Shown here: positions 57,332 to 64,000 of the stretch, one piece after another
Layout: each line of letters starts with the position of its first letter
How positions within the stretch are numbered: the first letter of the stretch is position 1
Source of the DNA: Marinobacterium zhoushanense
GTDB lineage: Bacteria > Pseudomonadota > Gammaproteobacteria > Pseudomonadales > Balneatricaceae
Direction: 5' to 3'
Length of the DNA stretch: 64,000 bases
Assembly: GCF_014641945.1 (NCBI RefSeq)
Contig: NZ_BMIJ01000004.1
Location: forward strand, 374,174-438,173
Made by a program: the position numbers and the translations under genes
The notes under the pieces: generated by a model
Databases searched by the model: none
What the model was told of the DNA's origin: nothing
Seen by the model: only the letters and a program-made list of their open reading frames with translations

Positions 57332-57937
57332 ATGCAGCCGAAACAGATAGGCCTGGCCTACGATCAGATCACCCAGCTCTGGACCCGGCCAGAATTCAAC
57401 CAGGCAAACGGTATCCACCAGCATGAACGCGCCATCGCCTTTACCAACATGCGCGGTGCTGCACTGGATGTGGGTTGCGGCTGCAACGGCCGGATAGAGC
57501 AACTGCTGCTGGAAAAAGGCTTCACACCGGAGGGGGTCGATATCTCTGCACGCATGATCGAGCAGATGAGAGCGCGCTTCCCGAGCCTGACCTTTCACCA
57601 CGCCGATATCTGCACCTGGCCCCTGCCCCGGCAGTACGACTTTATCAGCGCCTGGGACAGCCTGTGGCACCTGCCACTCGACCAGCACGAGCCGGTGCTG
57701 CGTAAGCTGTTCGCTCAGTTGAACCCTGGAGGTGTCTGTATCTTCTCCGCCGGAGGCCTTGATAGTGCCGATCAGCACCTTGATGCCAGCATGGGGCCGG
57801 AGCTGTATTACTCAACGCTGGGCATCCCCGCTTTGTTAAGAGTGATTGATGAAGCAGGCTGTCTCTGCAAGCATCTGGAGTTTGATCAATATCCGGAGTT
57901 ACATACTTACTTCATCGTCCAGAAACCGGATTCATGA
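57332..57937 (+). CDS. class I SAM-dependent methyltransferase
   Basis: 201 residues with the SAM-binding glycine loop GAALDVGCGCNGRIE (about residues 42-56), the acidic strand end EGVDIS and the motif IV-like ISAWDSLWHLP. No substrate can be inferred; there is no obvious partner. Its stop overlaps the next gene by ATGA, so the pair is translationally coupled. Confidence 0.82.
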   Translation: MQPKQIGLAYDQITQLWTRPEFNQANGIHQHERAIAFTNMRGAALDVGCGCNGRIEQLLLEKGFTPEGVDISARMIEQMRARFPSLTFHHADICTWPLPRQYDFISAWDSLWHLPLDQHEPVLRKLFAQLNPGGVCIFSAGGLDSADQHLDASMGPELYYSTLGIPALLRVIDEAGCLCKHLEFDQYPELHTYFIVQKPDS

Positions 57938-58353
57938 GTCGCCCACATATGGCCATCAGGCTATTTTTCACAGCTTCAGCCATTTGGCTCGCTATGGTGT
58001 TGTTGGCCATCGCCAATGGCCTTATCCGGGACAAGCTGTTGGCCGAACTCATCGGTCCGCACCCGGCGCTGATCGTCAGTGGGCTGAGCCTTTCGCTGCT
58101 CATATTGAGCGCCACCTACTGCGCGTTTCCGCTTATTGGCAAGCGGAGCAGCCGAGTCTATCTGGCGATAGGATTGCAGTGGGTCTGCATGACCCTGCTG
58201 TTCGATATACTCTTTGGTCACTTTATTGCCGGGAAAAGCTGGAGCGAGTTAGCCCAGCTATTTAACCCGGCCTCGGGCGATCTGCTACTGTTGGTGCTAA
58301 TCACCACACTGCTGGCTCCCATCCTGGTCGCCCGGTTCAAGGGTGCCCCATGA
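57934..58353 (+). CDS. small polytopic membrane protein of unknown function
   Basis: 139 residues with four hydrophobic segments (about 8-28, 45-63, 72-92 and 112-132). The C-terminal stretch LFNPASGDLLLLVL and LLAPILVARF looks like a conserved feature of an uncharacterised membrane family. A broken paralogous C-terminus lies 1.4 kb downstream at 59695-59841. Confidence 0.72.
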   Translation: MSRPHMAIRLFFTASAIWLAMVLLAIANGLIRDKLLAELIGPHPALIVSGLSLSLLILSATYCAFPLIGKRSSRVYLAIGLQWVCMTLLFDILFGHFIAGKSWSELAQLFNPASGDLLLLVLITTLLAPILVARFKGAP

Positions 58354-58404
58354 GCCGCCATTAGGCTGGACGCCAATGGTTCAATACAACCACAAGAGAT
58401 TGCC

Positions 58405-59100
58405 ATGAACGCACAATGGATCGATATCCCGAACGTCGGGACAGAGGGCTTTTCCGGATACCTGTCATTGCCGCCCACCGGGAAGGGGCCCGGCATTGTA
58501 ATCATCCAGGAGATCTGGGGTGTAAACAGCCATATCCGTGCCGTCGCCGAGCAATACGCACTGGACGGCTACGTCGTACTCGCCCCCGACGTATTCTGGC
58601 GCCAGCAGCCTCGCGTCGACCTGGGCTATGACGACGTGGGCAGAACCGAAGCGATAGCACTGCGCCAGCGCGTGGACGATGCCCAGGCAGGTGCCGATGT
58701 GGCGGCAGCCGCCGAGTACCTGAGGACGCTGCCGGAGGTCGAAGGCGGCGTCGCCGCGATTGGTTACTGTCTTGGCGGTCAATTGGCTTACCGCGCCGCG
58801 GCTGCGGGCAGCGTCGACGCCACGGTGGCCTATTACGGTGGCGGCATCCAGAACAGCCTGGAGCTGGCCGAGAAGATTACCCAGCCAATACTGTTTCACT
58901 ACGCCGAGCTGGACAAGATGATCCCTGCCGAGGCCGTCGGCAAGGTCAGGAACAGTTTTGCCGGCCGCGAAAACGCGAGCTTCTTCGACTACCCCGGTGT
59001 CGATCACGGATTTAACTGCTGGGGCCGCCCCGCCTACAACCAAAAAGCTGCGGCCCTGGCCCATGGCCGGACGCTGACATTCCTCTCGGAGCAGCTGTAG
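58405..59100 (+). CDS. dienelactone hydrolase family protein
   Basis: 231-residue alpha/beta hydrolase with a Cys nucleophile. The dienelactone hydrolase catalytic set is complete and at canonical spacing: E36 (IQEIWG), C122 (GYCLGG), D170 (AELDKMIP) and H201 (VDHGFN). Such enzymes open lactones or related esters, but no aromatic degradation genes are nearby, so the substrate is unknown. Confidence 0.88.
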   Translation: MNAQWIDIPNVGTEGFSGYLSLPPTGKGPGIVIIQEIWGVNSHIRAVAEQYALDGYVVLAPDVFWRQQPRVDLGYDDVGRTEAIALRQRVDDAQAGADVAAAAEYLRTLPEVEGGVAAIGYCLGGQLAYRAAAAGSVDATVAYYGGGIQNSLELAEKITQPILFHYAELDKMIPAEAVGKVRNSFAGRENASFFDYPGVDHGFNCWGRPAYNQKAAALAHGRTLTFLSEQL

Positions 59101-59158
59101 CACTACCTGATACTCGAGCCACAGTGCGTCCGAATTTATAAGAGCAAGGAGCCTGACG

Positions 59159-59647
59159 ATGAACACGCACGTAAACCTATGCCTGCGTCTGGTGGCCGCC
59201 GGTCTTCTGACGGTCGCCCTCGCCCCAGCATATGGCGAAAGCACGCCGCAACAGCATGTGCACCAGATGTCACACCATGTGATGCCGTTTGATATCGCCG
59301 GCAGCGTGCATCTGTTCAAAATGACCGAACAGGGCGGCCGCCAGCGTGTGGTATTGAGGGAGGGTCAGGACGAGCAGCAGGTGGCGCTGATCCAGCGCCA
59401 CCTGAAACATGAGGCAATGCGCTTCGCGCAGGGCGACTACGGAGATCCCGCAACCTTGCACGGCGCCGATATGCCGGGACTGAAGGAGCTCGCTGATGGC
59501 GCCAGCAGTATCCGCGTGACTTATGCTCCTCTGCCCAACGGCGCCGAAATCCAGTTTGAAACCGATGACCTTAGCCTGCTAACCGCCATACATCGCTGGT
59601 TCGGCGCACAGCTGTCGGAACACGGCGCGGACGCACACGCCGAGTAG
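59159..59647 (+). CDS. exported conserved protein of unknown function
   Basis: 162 residues with a signal peptide ending near PAYGES. The HVHQMSHHVMPFDI segment is His-rich, and HLKHEAMRFAQGDYGDPATLHGADMPGLKEL is a strongly patterned region. I recall this family as a conserved hypothetical sometimes mislabelled as aspartate carbamoyltransferase; no enzymatic motif supports that. AAGGAG lies eight bases upstream of the ATG. Confidence 0.72.
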   Translation: MNTHVNLCLRLVAAGLLTVALAPAYGESTPQQHVHQMSHHVMPFDIAGSVHLFKMTEQGGRQRVVLREGQDEQQVALIQRHLKHEAMRFAQGDYGDPATLHGADMPGLKELADGASSIRVTYAPLPNGAEIQFETDDLSLLTAIHRWFGAQLSEHGADAHAE

Positions 59648-59694
59648 ACGCTCACCCGTCCCTGTCGCTGGAGGGCCGCTAATCCGCCGCCGAA

Positions 59695-59841
59695 CGGTAT
59701 CTTGGCCACTGCGTGACCGAAAAAACCTGGTTGGAATTGGGATAGATATTCAATCCGATCACCGGCGAGCTGTTCCTGCTGGCCTTGACCGTCACACTCT
59801 GGGCGCCCTATCTGGTAGCCGGAATCCGAGGCATTTCGTAA
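59695..59841 (+). pseudogene. broken C-terminal fragment, paralogue of the 57934 membrane protein
   Basis: The reading LGHCVTEKTWLELG, a TAG at 59743-59745, then IFNPITGELFLLALTVTLW and APYLVAGIRG lines up without gaps with the C-terminus of the intact gene (FGHFIAGKSWSELAQ, LFNPASGDLLLLVLITTLL, APILVARFKG). About 22 of 46 positions agree. The TAG replaces the Gln of the intact copy, and no N-terminal part is found upstream. Confidence 0.7.
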
Positions 59842-59920
59842 TCACCCCCCGTTTGCGATCGGTCAATCCAACCCCAAGAGCACCGCGCTATGATCATTCC
59901 TCTAGCCAGGAGCGCCCTAG

Positions 59921-60190
59921 ATGCCCAAACCCAGCCCCCGAATCGCGATGCAGAACCTGATAGACAAAGCCAGGAGCACCCTGCCCTTCGACCTGCCGGA
60001 AGCCCAGGTTTGCGATGGCATCTGCAATGGCTGCTCCAAGAAGCTGCTCGATTATCTCGACGGTGAGTTACTTGACTGGCAGATGCGCCTTGATCGCGGC
60101 GAAATACCCAAGCTGGGTGAACTCAGCGCCCTCGGGCGAACCAGCCTCAAGATCTACCGCGTCGTTAAACGTAATGGCTTGATCAGTTAA
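59921..60190 (+). CDS. small conserved protein with Cys cluster
   Basis: 89 residues, soluble. The segment VCDGICNGCSKKLLDYLDGEL carries three Cys spaced C-x3-C-x2-C, which could bind a metal or form a disulfide. AGGAG precedes the ATG by nine bases. I recognise it as a recurring gammaproteobacterial hypothetical without known function. It is convergent with and overlaps by 4 bp the CDF transporter gene. Confidence 0.68.
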   Translation: MPKPSPRIAMQNLIDKARSTLPFDLPEAQVCDGICNGCSKKLLDYLDGELLDWQMRLDRGEIPKLGELSALGRTSLKIYRVVKRNGLIS

Positions 60191-60828
60191 GCACCCGCTT
60201 CCGCTTTCGCTATACGCATGTCCTGTCGAGCGTGGCGCAGAATGCTGACGCCGCTGGTCAGCGCCAATCCCGCCATAATGCCCGCCACCACCAGATCCGG
60301 CCAGGCATCGCCGGTGCCGAACACCCCGGCAGCGGCAAGGATCACCGCCAGGTTGCCGATTGCGTCGTTGCGGCTACACAACCACACCGACCGCATATCC
60401 GCATCCCCCAGGCGGAACCGATACAACATGACGGCAACCCCCACATTCGCGAGCAACGCCAGCGCGCCTATACTCGACATCACCAGCGGTTCGGGTGGCT
60501 GACCCAACGCCAGGCCCCAAACGGCCCGTGCCGATACCAAAAGACCGAACAGCACCATGGTCAGTCCCTTTATCCATGCGCCGCGTGCCCGCCATAGCAG
60601 CCCCATCGACATCACCACCAGCGACAGCAGGTAGTTGGCACTGTCGCCGAAAAAGTCGATCGCGTCGGCGAGCAGCGATACCGACCCCGACTGCAGGCCC
60701 GCGCCCAATTCCACCACAAACATCACCGCATTGACCGCGAGCGCGATCCAAAGCGCACGTCGGAATCGCCGCCCGTCCCGGGTGAGGGGCGACCCAGCCG
60801 AAATCGTCCCGCAACAATCCCCTGCCAT
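60187..60828 (-). CDS. cation diffusion facilitator-type heavy-metal exporter
   Basis: 213-residue membrane protein with six hydrophobic segments, related to CzcD/CDF exporters. A short Cys pair near the N-terminus (GDCCGT) and the helix motif ADAIDFFGDSANYLLS with the metal-binding Asp residues support metal transport; the second site is seen in CSRNDAIGN. It lacks the long cytoplasmic C-terminal domain. ATG at 60828 with AGGAGG is used. A CadR/PbrR-type promoter lies 34 bp upstream. Confidence 0.82.
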   Translation of the reverse strand: MAGDCCGTISAGSPLTRDGRRFRRALWIALAVNAVMFVVELGAGLQSGSVSLLADAIDFFGDSANYLLSLVVMSMGLLWRARGAWIKGLTMVLFGLLVSARAVWGLALGQPPEPLVMSSIGALALLANVGVAVMLYRFRLGDADMRSVWLCSRNDAIGNLAVILAAAGVFGTGDAWPDLVVAGIMAGLALTSGVSILRHARQDMRIAKAEAGA

Positions 60829-60861
60829 CTGAACCTCCTGCTTCAACCTGAAGTAGAGCCC

Positions 60862-60892
60862 ATTAAAAACCTTGGAGCCACTACAGGGTCAA
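60862..60892 (-). promoter_or_regulatory. CadR/PbrR-type MerR promoter of the CDF gene
   Basis: On the minus strand TTGACC (-35) and TTTAAT (-10) are separated by exactly 19 bp. The spacer carries a dyad of the form ACCCTGTAGTGGCTCCAAGG, close to the known PbrR/CadR operator pattern. It is placed for activation by the divergent MerR gene. Confidence 0.85.
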
Positions 60893-60935
60893 TACTGTTA
60901 AGCTATTAAATCGTCCATTCGAAGAGGAGGTCGCG

Positions 60936-61361
60936 ATGCGCATCGGCACACTGGGCCGCCACACCGGGGTCGACCCGGAGACCATTCGCTATTACGAACG
61001 TGAAGGGTTACTGCAGCCGCCAAAACGTGAAGCGAACGGCTATCGACGCTACAGCAGCACCCACGCCGAACGCCTGCGTTTTATTCGTCACTGCCGTGCC
61101 CTGGAGATATCCTTGTCGGAGATTCGCGGATTGCTGACCCTGCTTGACTCACCCGACAGCGACTGTGACGAGATCAACCTGCTGATCGACCGCCACCTCA
61201 CTGCCGTACACCAGCGTCGTGCAGAACTCGCCGAACTGGAGTCGCAATTGATGGTTCTGCGCCAGCGTTGCGCCCGGCACCAGACGGTGGCGCAATGCGG
61301 TATCGCCGAGGAGCTGAAGGCCGCTGCCACCGGCGAGTCCTGTATCTGCCATCGCGATTAA
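60936..61361 (+). CDS. MerR-family heavy-metal regulator, CadR/PbrR type
   Basis: 141 residues. The winged helix is IGTLGRHTGVDPETIRYYEREGLL and the dimer helix follows. Metal-sensing Cys positions C77 (DSDCDEI), C112 (RQRCARH) and C121 (AQCGI) correspond to those of Cd(II)/Pb(II) sensors, and a C-terminal CIC pair is added. GAGGAGG precedes the ATG. The divergent CDF gene and its 19-bp-spacer promoter are the likely target. Confidence 0.9.
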   Translation: MRIGTLGRHTGVDPETIRYYEREGLLQPPKREANGYRRYSSTHAERLRFIRHCRALEISLSEIRGLLTLLDSPDSDCDEINLLIDRHLTAVHQRRAELAELESQLMVLRQRCARHQTVAQCGIAEELKAAATGESCICHRD

Positions 61362-61390
61362 CGGCCATAACTGGCGCGATAGCCCGATCT

Positions 61391-62383
61391 TTATCTCAAC
61401 GCCATCAGAATCGACAGCGCCGCCAAGCGTTTTCTCTGATCGTATAGATCATTGGTGAACATCAGCTCATCGACCGGAAACTCGTTGATCAGCTGTTCCA
61501 GCTTCGACTTGAGCGTTGCCGGGCCGCCAACCACCTGAAGGCCGAGAAACGCCTCCACCGACGCTTTGTCATGCGGGCTCCACAACGCCTCCATGCTTTC
61601 CACCGGCGGGCGCAACCAGAGCGGTTCCCCACGCATCAGCGCCAATATGCGCTGCTGTGAGCTGGTCGCAAGATAGCGGGCCTCATCATCGCTGTCGGCC
61701 GCAATCAATGGCACCCCGAGCATCGCATAGGGCGCATCGAGCACCTCGGATGGCCGGAACTGTCGGCGATAAAGTGTCAGCGCCTCATAGGCGTAGCGTG
61801 GAGCAAAATGTCCGGCAAACGCATAGGGCAGCCCCCTCTCAGCCGCGAGCTGGGCACTGAACAGGCTCGATCCCAACAGCCAGATCTTCACCTGGCTTCC
61901 CTCCCCCGGTACTGCGCGCACCCGGGCAGCCGGATCCTTCGGACCCAGCAGTTTCTGCAGCTGGGCTACCTCCTCCGGAAACTGCTCGGCACGCATATCG
62001 TCACGCCGTAGCGCCCGACTGGTTAACGAATCGGTACCCGGCGCACGCCCAAGCCCGAGGTCGATCCGGCCAGGATAGAGTGCGTCCAGGGTGCCAAACT
62101 GCTCCGCGATTACCAACGGCGGATGGTTGGGCAACATGATGCCGCCGGAGCCCACCCGCATCCGCTGGGTATTGGCAGCCACCGCACCGATCAACACCGA
62201 GGTCGCGGAACTGGCGATCCCCTGCATGTTATGGTGCTCCGCCAGCCAGAAGCGTTCGATGCCCGAAGCCTCCGCATGGCGGGCAAATTCGATACTGCGG
62301 GCAAGGGTGTCGCTGACAGACTCATGCAGGCGTATCGGCGCCAGCTCCAGAACAGAGAATGGGATATCGGACAGTGCTTTCAT
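61391..62383 (-). CDS. luciferase-like monooxygenase (LLM class)
   Basis: 330-residue TIM-barrel flavin-dependent protein of the YhbW-like group. Motifs are [19 protein letters not shown] near residue 46, [19 protein letters not shown] and [15 protein letters not shown]. Substrate and physiological role are unknown for this group. It is monocistronic and convergent with the MerR gene. Confidence 0.85.
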   Translation of the reverse strand: MKALSDIPFSVLELAPIRLHESVSDTLARSIEFARHAEASGIERFWLAEHHNMQGIASSATSVLIGAVAANTQRMRVGSGGIMLPNHPPLVIAEQFGTLDALYPGRIDLGLGRAPGTDSLTSRALRRDDMRAEQFPEEVAQLQKLLGPKDPAARVRAVPGEGSQVKIWLLGSSLFSAQLAAERGLPYAFAGHFAPRYAYEALTLYRRQFRPSEVLDAPYAMLGVPLIAADSDDEARYLATSSQQRILALMRGEPLWLRPPVESMEALWSPHDKASVEAFLGLQVVGGPATLKSKLEQLINEFPVDELMFTNDLYDQRKRLAALSILMALR

Positions 62384-62533
62384 CGTACGCTCCTTTTACA
62401 TCCGCCCATGGTGCCATATCGTTTTTCAACGATATACCCCATGCCGCCGAAAAAGATCTGCCGCAGTCGCCAACAAAAAGCTAAGGCGTTAAATTTAAAG
62501 GCACAAGAAAGGTTGACCGGAGGCCAGCGCCCT

Positions 62534-62560
62534 ACCCACCAACCCACCAACCCACCAACC
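62534..62560. repeat. 8-bp tandem repeat before the GNAT gene
   Basis: ACCCACCA repeated three times plus a partial copy, ending at the ribosome-binding site (GGGAG) of the acetyltransferase. Slippage could alter spacing near the start, a possible phase-variation point. Confidence 0.75.
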
Positions 62561-62571
62561 GGGAGCACAGC

Positions 62572-63054
62572 ATGATACGGGAGGTAAGAATTGCCGATCT
62601 GGACAGCTGCTATGAGATCGAAACCACAGCTTACGCCGGTGATGAAGCGGCCAGCAGAGAAAAGATCGAGAAGCGCATTCAAACATACCCCGAGGGTTTT
62701 ATTGTTTTAGAACTCGGCAACAGAATCGTCGGTTTTGTCAACGGCGGCGCCACCGACAAGGTGGAGATGTCGGATGAAGCATTCAAAGAACTGGTCGGTC
62801 ACGACCCTGCCGGTAAGCATATCGTGATCATGTCGGTGGTCGTGCACCCGGCATATCAGGGTAGAGGCTACGCCAGCCAGCTACTGGTCGCCTTTATCGA
62901 CAAGATGCGCGCTCTGGGCAAGCACTCGATCCATCTGATCTGCCAGACCGAATTGATCGACTTCTACACCAAGCACGGTTTTCAGTACTGCTGCAAATCC
63001 GCATCAGACCACGGCGGATTGAGCTGGCACGAGATGCAGATGGATCTGAGATGA
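62572..63054 (+). CDS. GNAT-family N-acetyltransferase
   Basis: 160 residues with the acetyl-CoA pyrophosphate loop VVVHPAYQGRGYASQLL and the beta-bulge strand HIVIMSVVVHP typical of GNAT proteins; the C-terminal FYTKHGFQYC motif is also present. The substrate amine cannot be predicted. Confidence 0.85.
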   Translation: MIREVRIADLDSCYEIETTAYAGDEAASREKIEKRIQTYPEGFIVLELGNRIVGFVNGGATDKVEMSDEAFKELVGHDPAGKHIVIMSVVVHPAYQGRGYASQLLVAFIDKMRALGKHSIHLICQTELIDFYTKHGFQYCCKSASDHGGLSWHEMQMDLR

Positions 63055-63201
63055 TGCAGAAAGGCACTGAATAGACCCGGCAAACAGCAATCGCGTTCTG
63101 GATAACTTCCGCGTACTGAACTTCACTTCATTACATCACCCGCCAGCCACGGTGCTGACGGAGGGAGACACGCTCGATAGCCAATCGATCTGGAGGGCAC
63201 C

Positions 63202-63615
63202 ATGACATTCGTTGAAACCCTTGAAACGGTCTGGACACCCCGCGTCCAGTCGGTCCTGCGCATCGTTACCGCCTATCTGTTCCTGTTGCACGGCAGCTCG
63301 AAACTGCTGTTGATCCCCTATAACGAGCGCTATGAAGATCTGCAGTATTTCTCGATAACCGGATTTGCCGGCATGCTGGAGCTGGTCGGCGGCGCACTGC
63401 TCATTCTCGGTCTGTTCACTCGCCCGGTCGCTTTTCTTCTCTCCGGCGAGATGGCCTTCGCCTACTTCATGGCCCACGCCAGCGCCGATACCTTCCTCGC
63501 GCCCTTGATGAACCGAGGCGAACCTGCGGTACTGTTCTGCTTCATATTCTTTTTTCTGGCCTTTGCCGGCGGTGGTGCATGGAGCGTCGATAAGCTGATC
63601 GCGAAGCGGGAGTGA
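63202..63615 (+). CDS. DoxX-family membrane protein
   Basis: 137 residues with four hydrophobic segments, including LRIVTAYLFLLHGSSKLL and ITGFAGMLELVGGALLILGLFTRPVAFLLSG, the usual DoxX pattern. Members often support redox or thiosulfate-linked oxidation, but no partner is adjacent. GGAGG precedes the ATG by six bases. Confidence 0.85.
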   Translation: MTFVETLETVWTPRVQSVLRIVTAYLFLLHGSSKLLLIPYNERYEDLQYFSITGFAGMLELVGGALLILGLFTRPVAFLLSGEMAFAYFMAHASADTFLAPLMNRGEPAVLFCFIFFFLAFAGGGAWSVDKLIAKRE

Positions 63616-63723
63616 ACGCCGGCATCAGACAGCCGGACTGATGCCGAGTGTCACCGCTAAAAACCTTCACTTCCGCTACCGCGCTAGCGGCTCGAGGGAC
63701 GAAACACCAACCACCTAAAAAAG

Positions 63724-63748
63724 AAAAAAACCGGGCACCAGGCCCGGT
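63724..63748 (-). terminator. rho-independent terminator of purU
   Basis: On the minus strand, ACCGGGC-CTGGT-GCCCGGT followed by seven T, about 30 bp after the purU stop. Confidence 0.9.
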
Positions 63749-63778
63749 CAAAACAACAACGGAAAATCAGCAGTAACC

Positions 63779-64000
63779 TCAGTTACTGAATACCACCGTT
63801 CGTTTGCCACTCAGGAACACACGCTTTTCCACGTGGTAGCGCACGGCGTTGAACAGGGTGATGCGTTCCACATCCTGCCCTTTGGAGACCAGGTCTTCCG
63901 GGTAGTGAGCATGGTCAACGCTCTGGATACCCTGGGTAATAATGGGGCCTTCATCCAGATCGTTGTTAACGTAGTGCGCAGTGGCACCGACCATCTTGAC
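63779..64000 (-). CDS. purU: formyltetrahydrofolate deformylase, C-terminal part (5' end outside window)
   Basis: The open frame runs in from the right edge. The visible ~73 residues contain MVGATAHYVNNDLDEGPII, PEDLVSKGQDVER and a closing RVFLSGKRTVVF, the C-terminus of PurU. The enzyme hydrolyses 10-formyl-THF to formate and THF and so balances C1 folate when methyl groups are oxidised. In Pseudomonas a purU copy lies in the sarcosine oxidase-glyA cluster, so those genes may continue to the right. Confidence 0.92.
   Translation of the reverse strand, partial: VKMVGATAHYVNNDLDEGPIITQGIQSVDHAHYPEDLVSKGQDVERITLFNAVRYHVEKRVFLSGKRTVVFSN

Overview
The window looks like chromosome of a marine gammaproteobacterium, most likely an Oceanospirillales-type heterotroph. 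This is inferred from its moderately high GC content, osmolyte catabolism laid out as in Pseudomonas, and several sodium- or solute-coupled uptake systems. Almost the whole window serves one theme: import of choline and glycine betaine, and their stepwise demethylation to feed one-carbon and serine metabolism. Both ends are cut: betB lacks its start on the left and purU lacks its start on the right. No rRNA, tRNA, CRISPR array, insertion sequence or prophage was found.

Layout. 0-7.3 kb: betB (partial)-betA, choXWV choline ABC importer, and an orphan ProX-type betaine-binding protein. 7.3-10.0 kb: divergent gbcB/gbcA glycine-betaine demethylase. 10-21.8 kb: housekeeping and accessory genes (LysR, RND efflux operon, DUF1269-like membrane protein, LysR with TauE/SafE exporter, AraC/GATase1 regulator with a cysteine hydrolase). 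21.8-24.6 kb: groESL with a sigma-32-like promoter and an exported MsrA. 24.8-25.9 kb: an AT-richer MerR plus flavodoxin-fold oxidoreductase unit with a clear MerR operator. 25.9-33.2 kb: fdsGBA-fdhD-fdsD NAD-linked formate dehydrogenase with a divergent ModE/PBP-like regulator. 33.2-38.0 kb: TRAP transporter and BCCT betaine transporter. 38.5-41.1 kb: autotransporter-like outer-membrane protein and a lipoprotein hydrolase. 41.4-50.6 kb: dgcAB-etfAB, V4R-domain protein, M19 dipeptidase and the GbdR-type regulator, in the Pseudomonas order. 50.9-53.9 kb: sdaA and glutathione-independent formaldehyde dehydrogenase. 54-63.7 kb: MaoC-like protein, dadA/ridA, a patch with two pseudogene remnants, methyltransferase, DLH hydrolase, cadR-like MerR with a CDF transporter, luciferase-like monooxygenase, GNAT, DoxX. 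63.8 kb to the end: purU (partial).

How the parts fit. BetAB oxidises choline to betaine. GbcAB removes the first methyl group and DgcAB with EtfAB the second, each releasing formaldehyde and leaving sarcosine. FdhA oxidises formaldehyde to formate, FdsABG oxidises formate to CO2 with NADH, PurU recycles folate by releasing formate, and SdaA converts the serine end product to pyruvate. Sarcosine oxidase and glyA are not in the window and would be expected just beyond purU.

The least expected signals are a 108-nt near-perfect hairpin between dgcA and dgcB, a two-gene DUF6152/DUF6644-like fusion pseudogene, a broken paralogue fragment near 59.7 kb, two well-formed MerR-family operators, and a groESL pair with a 4-bp overlap and an atypical GroEL tail.
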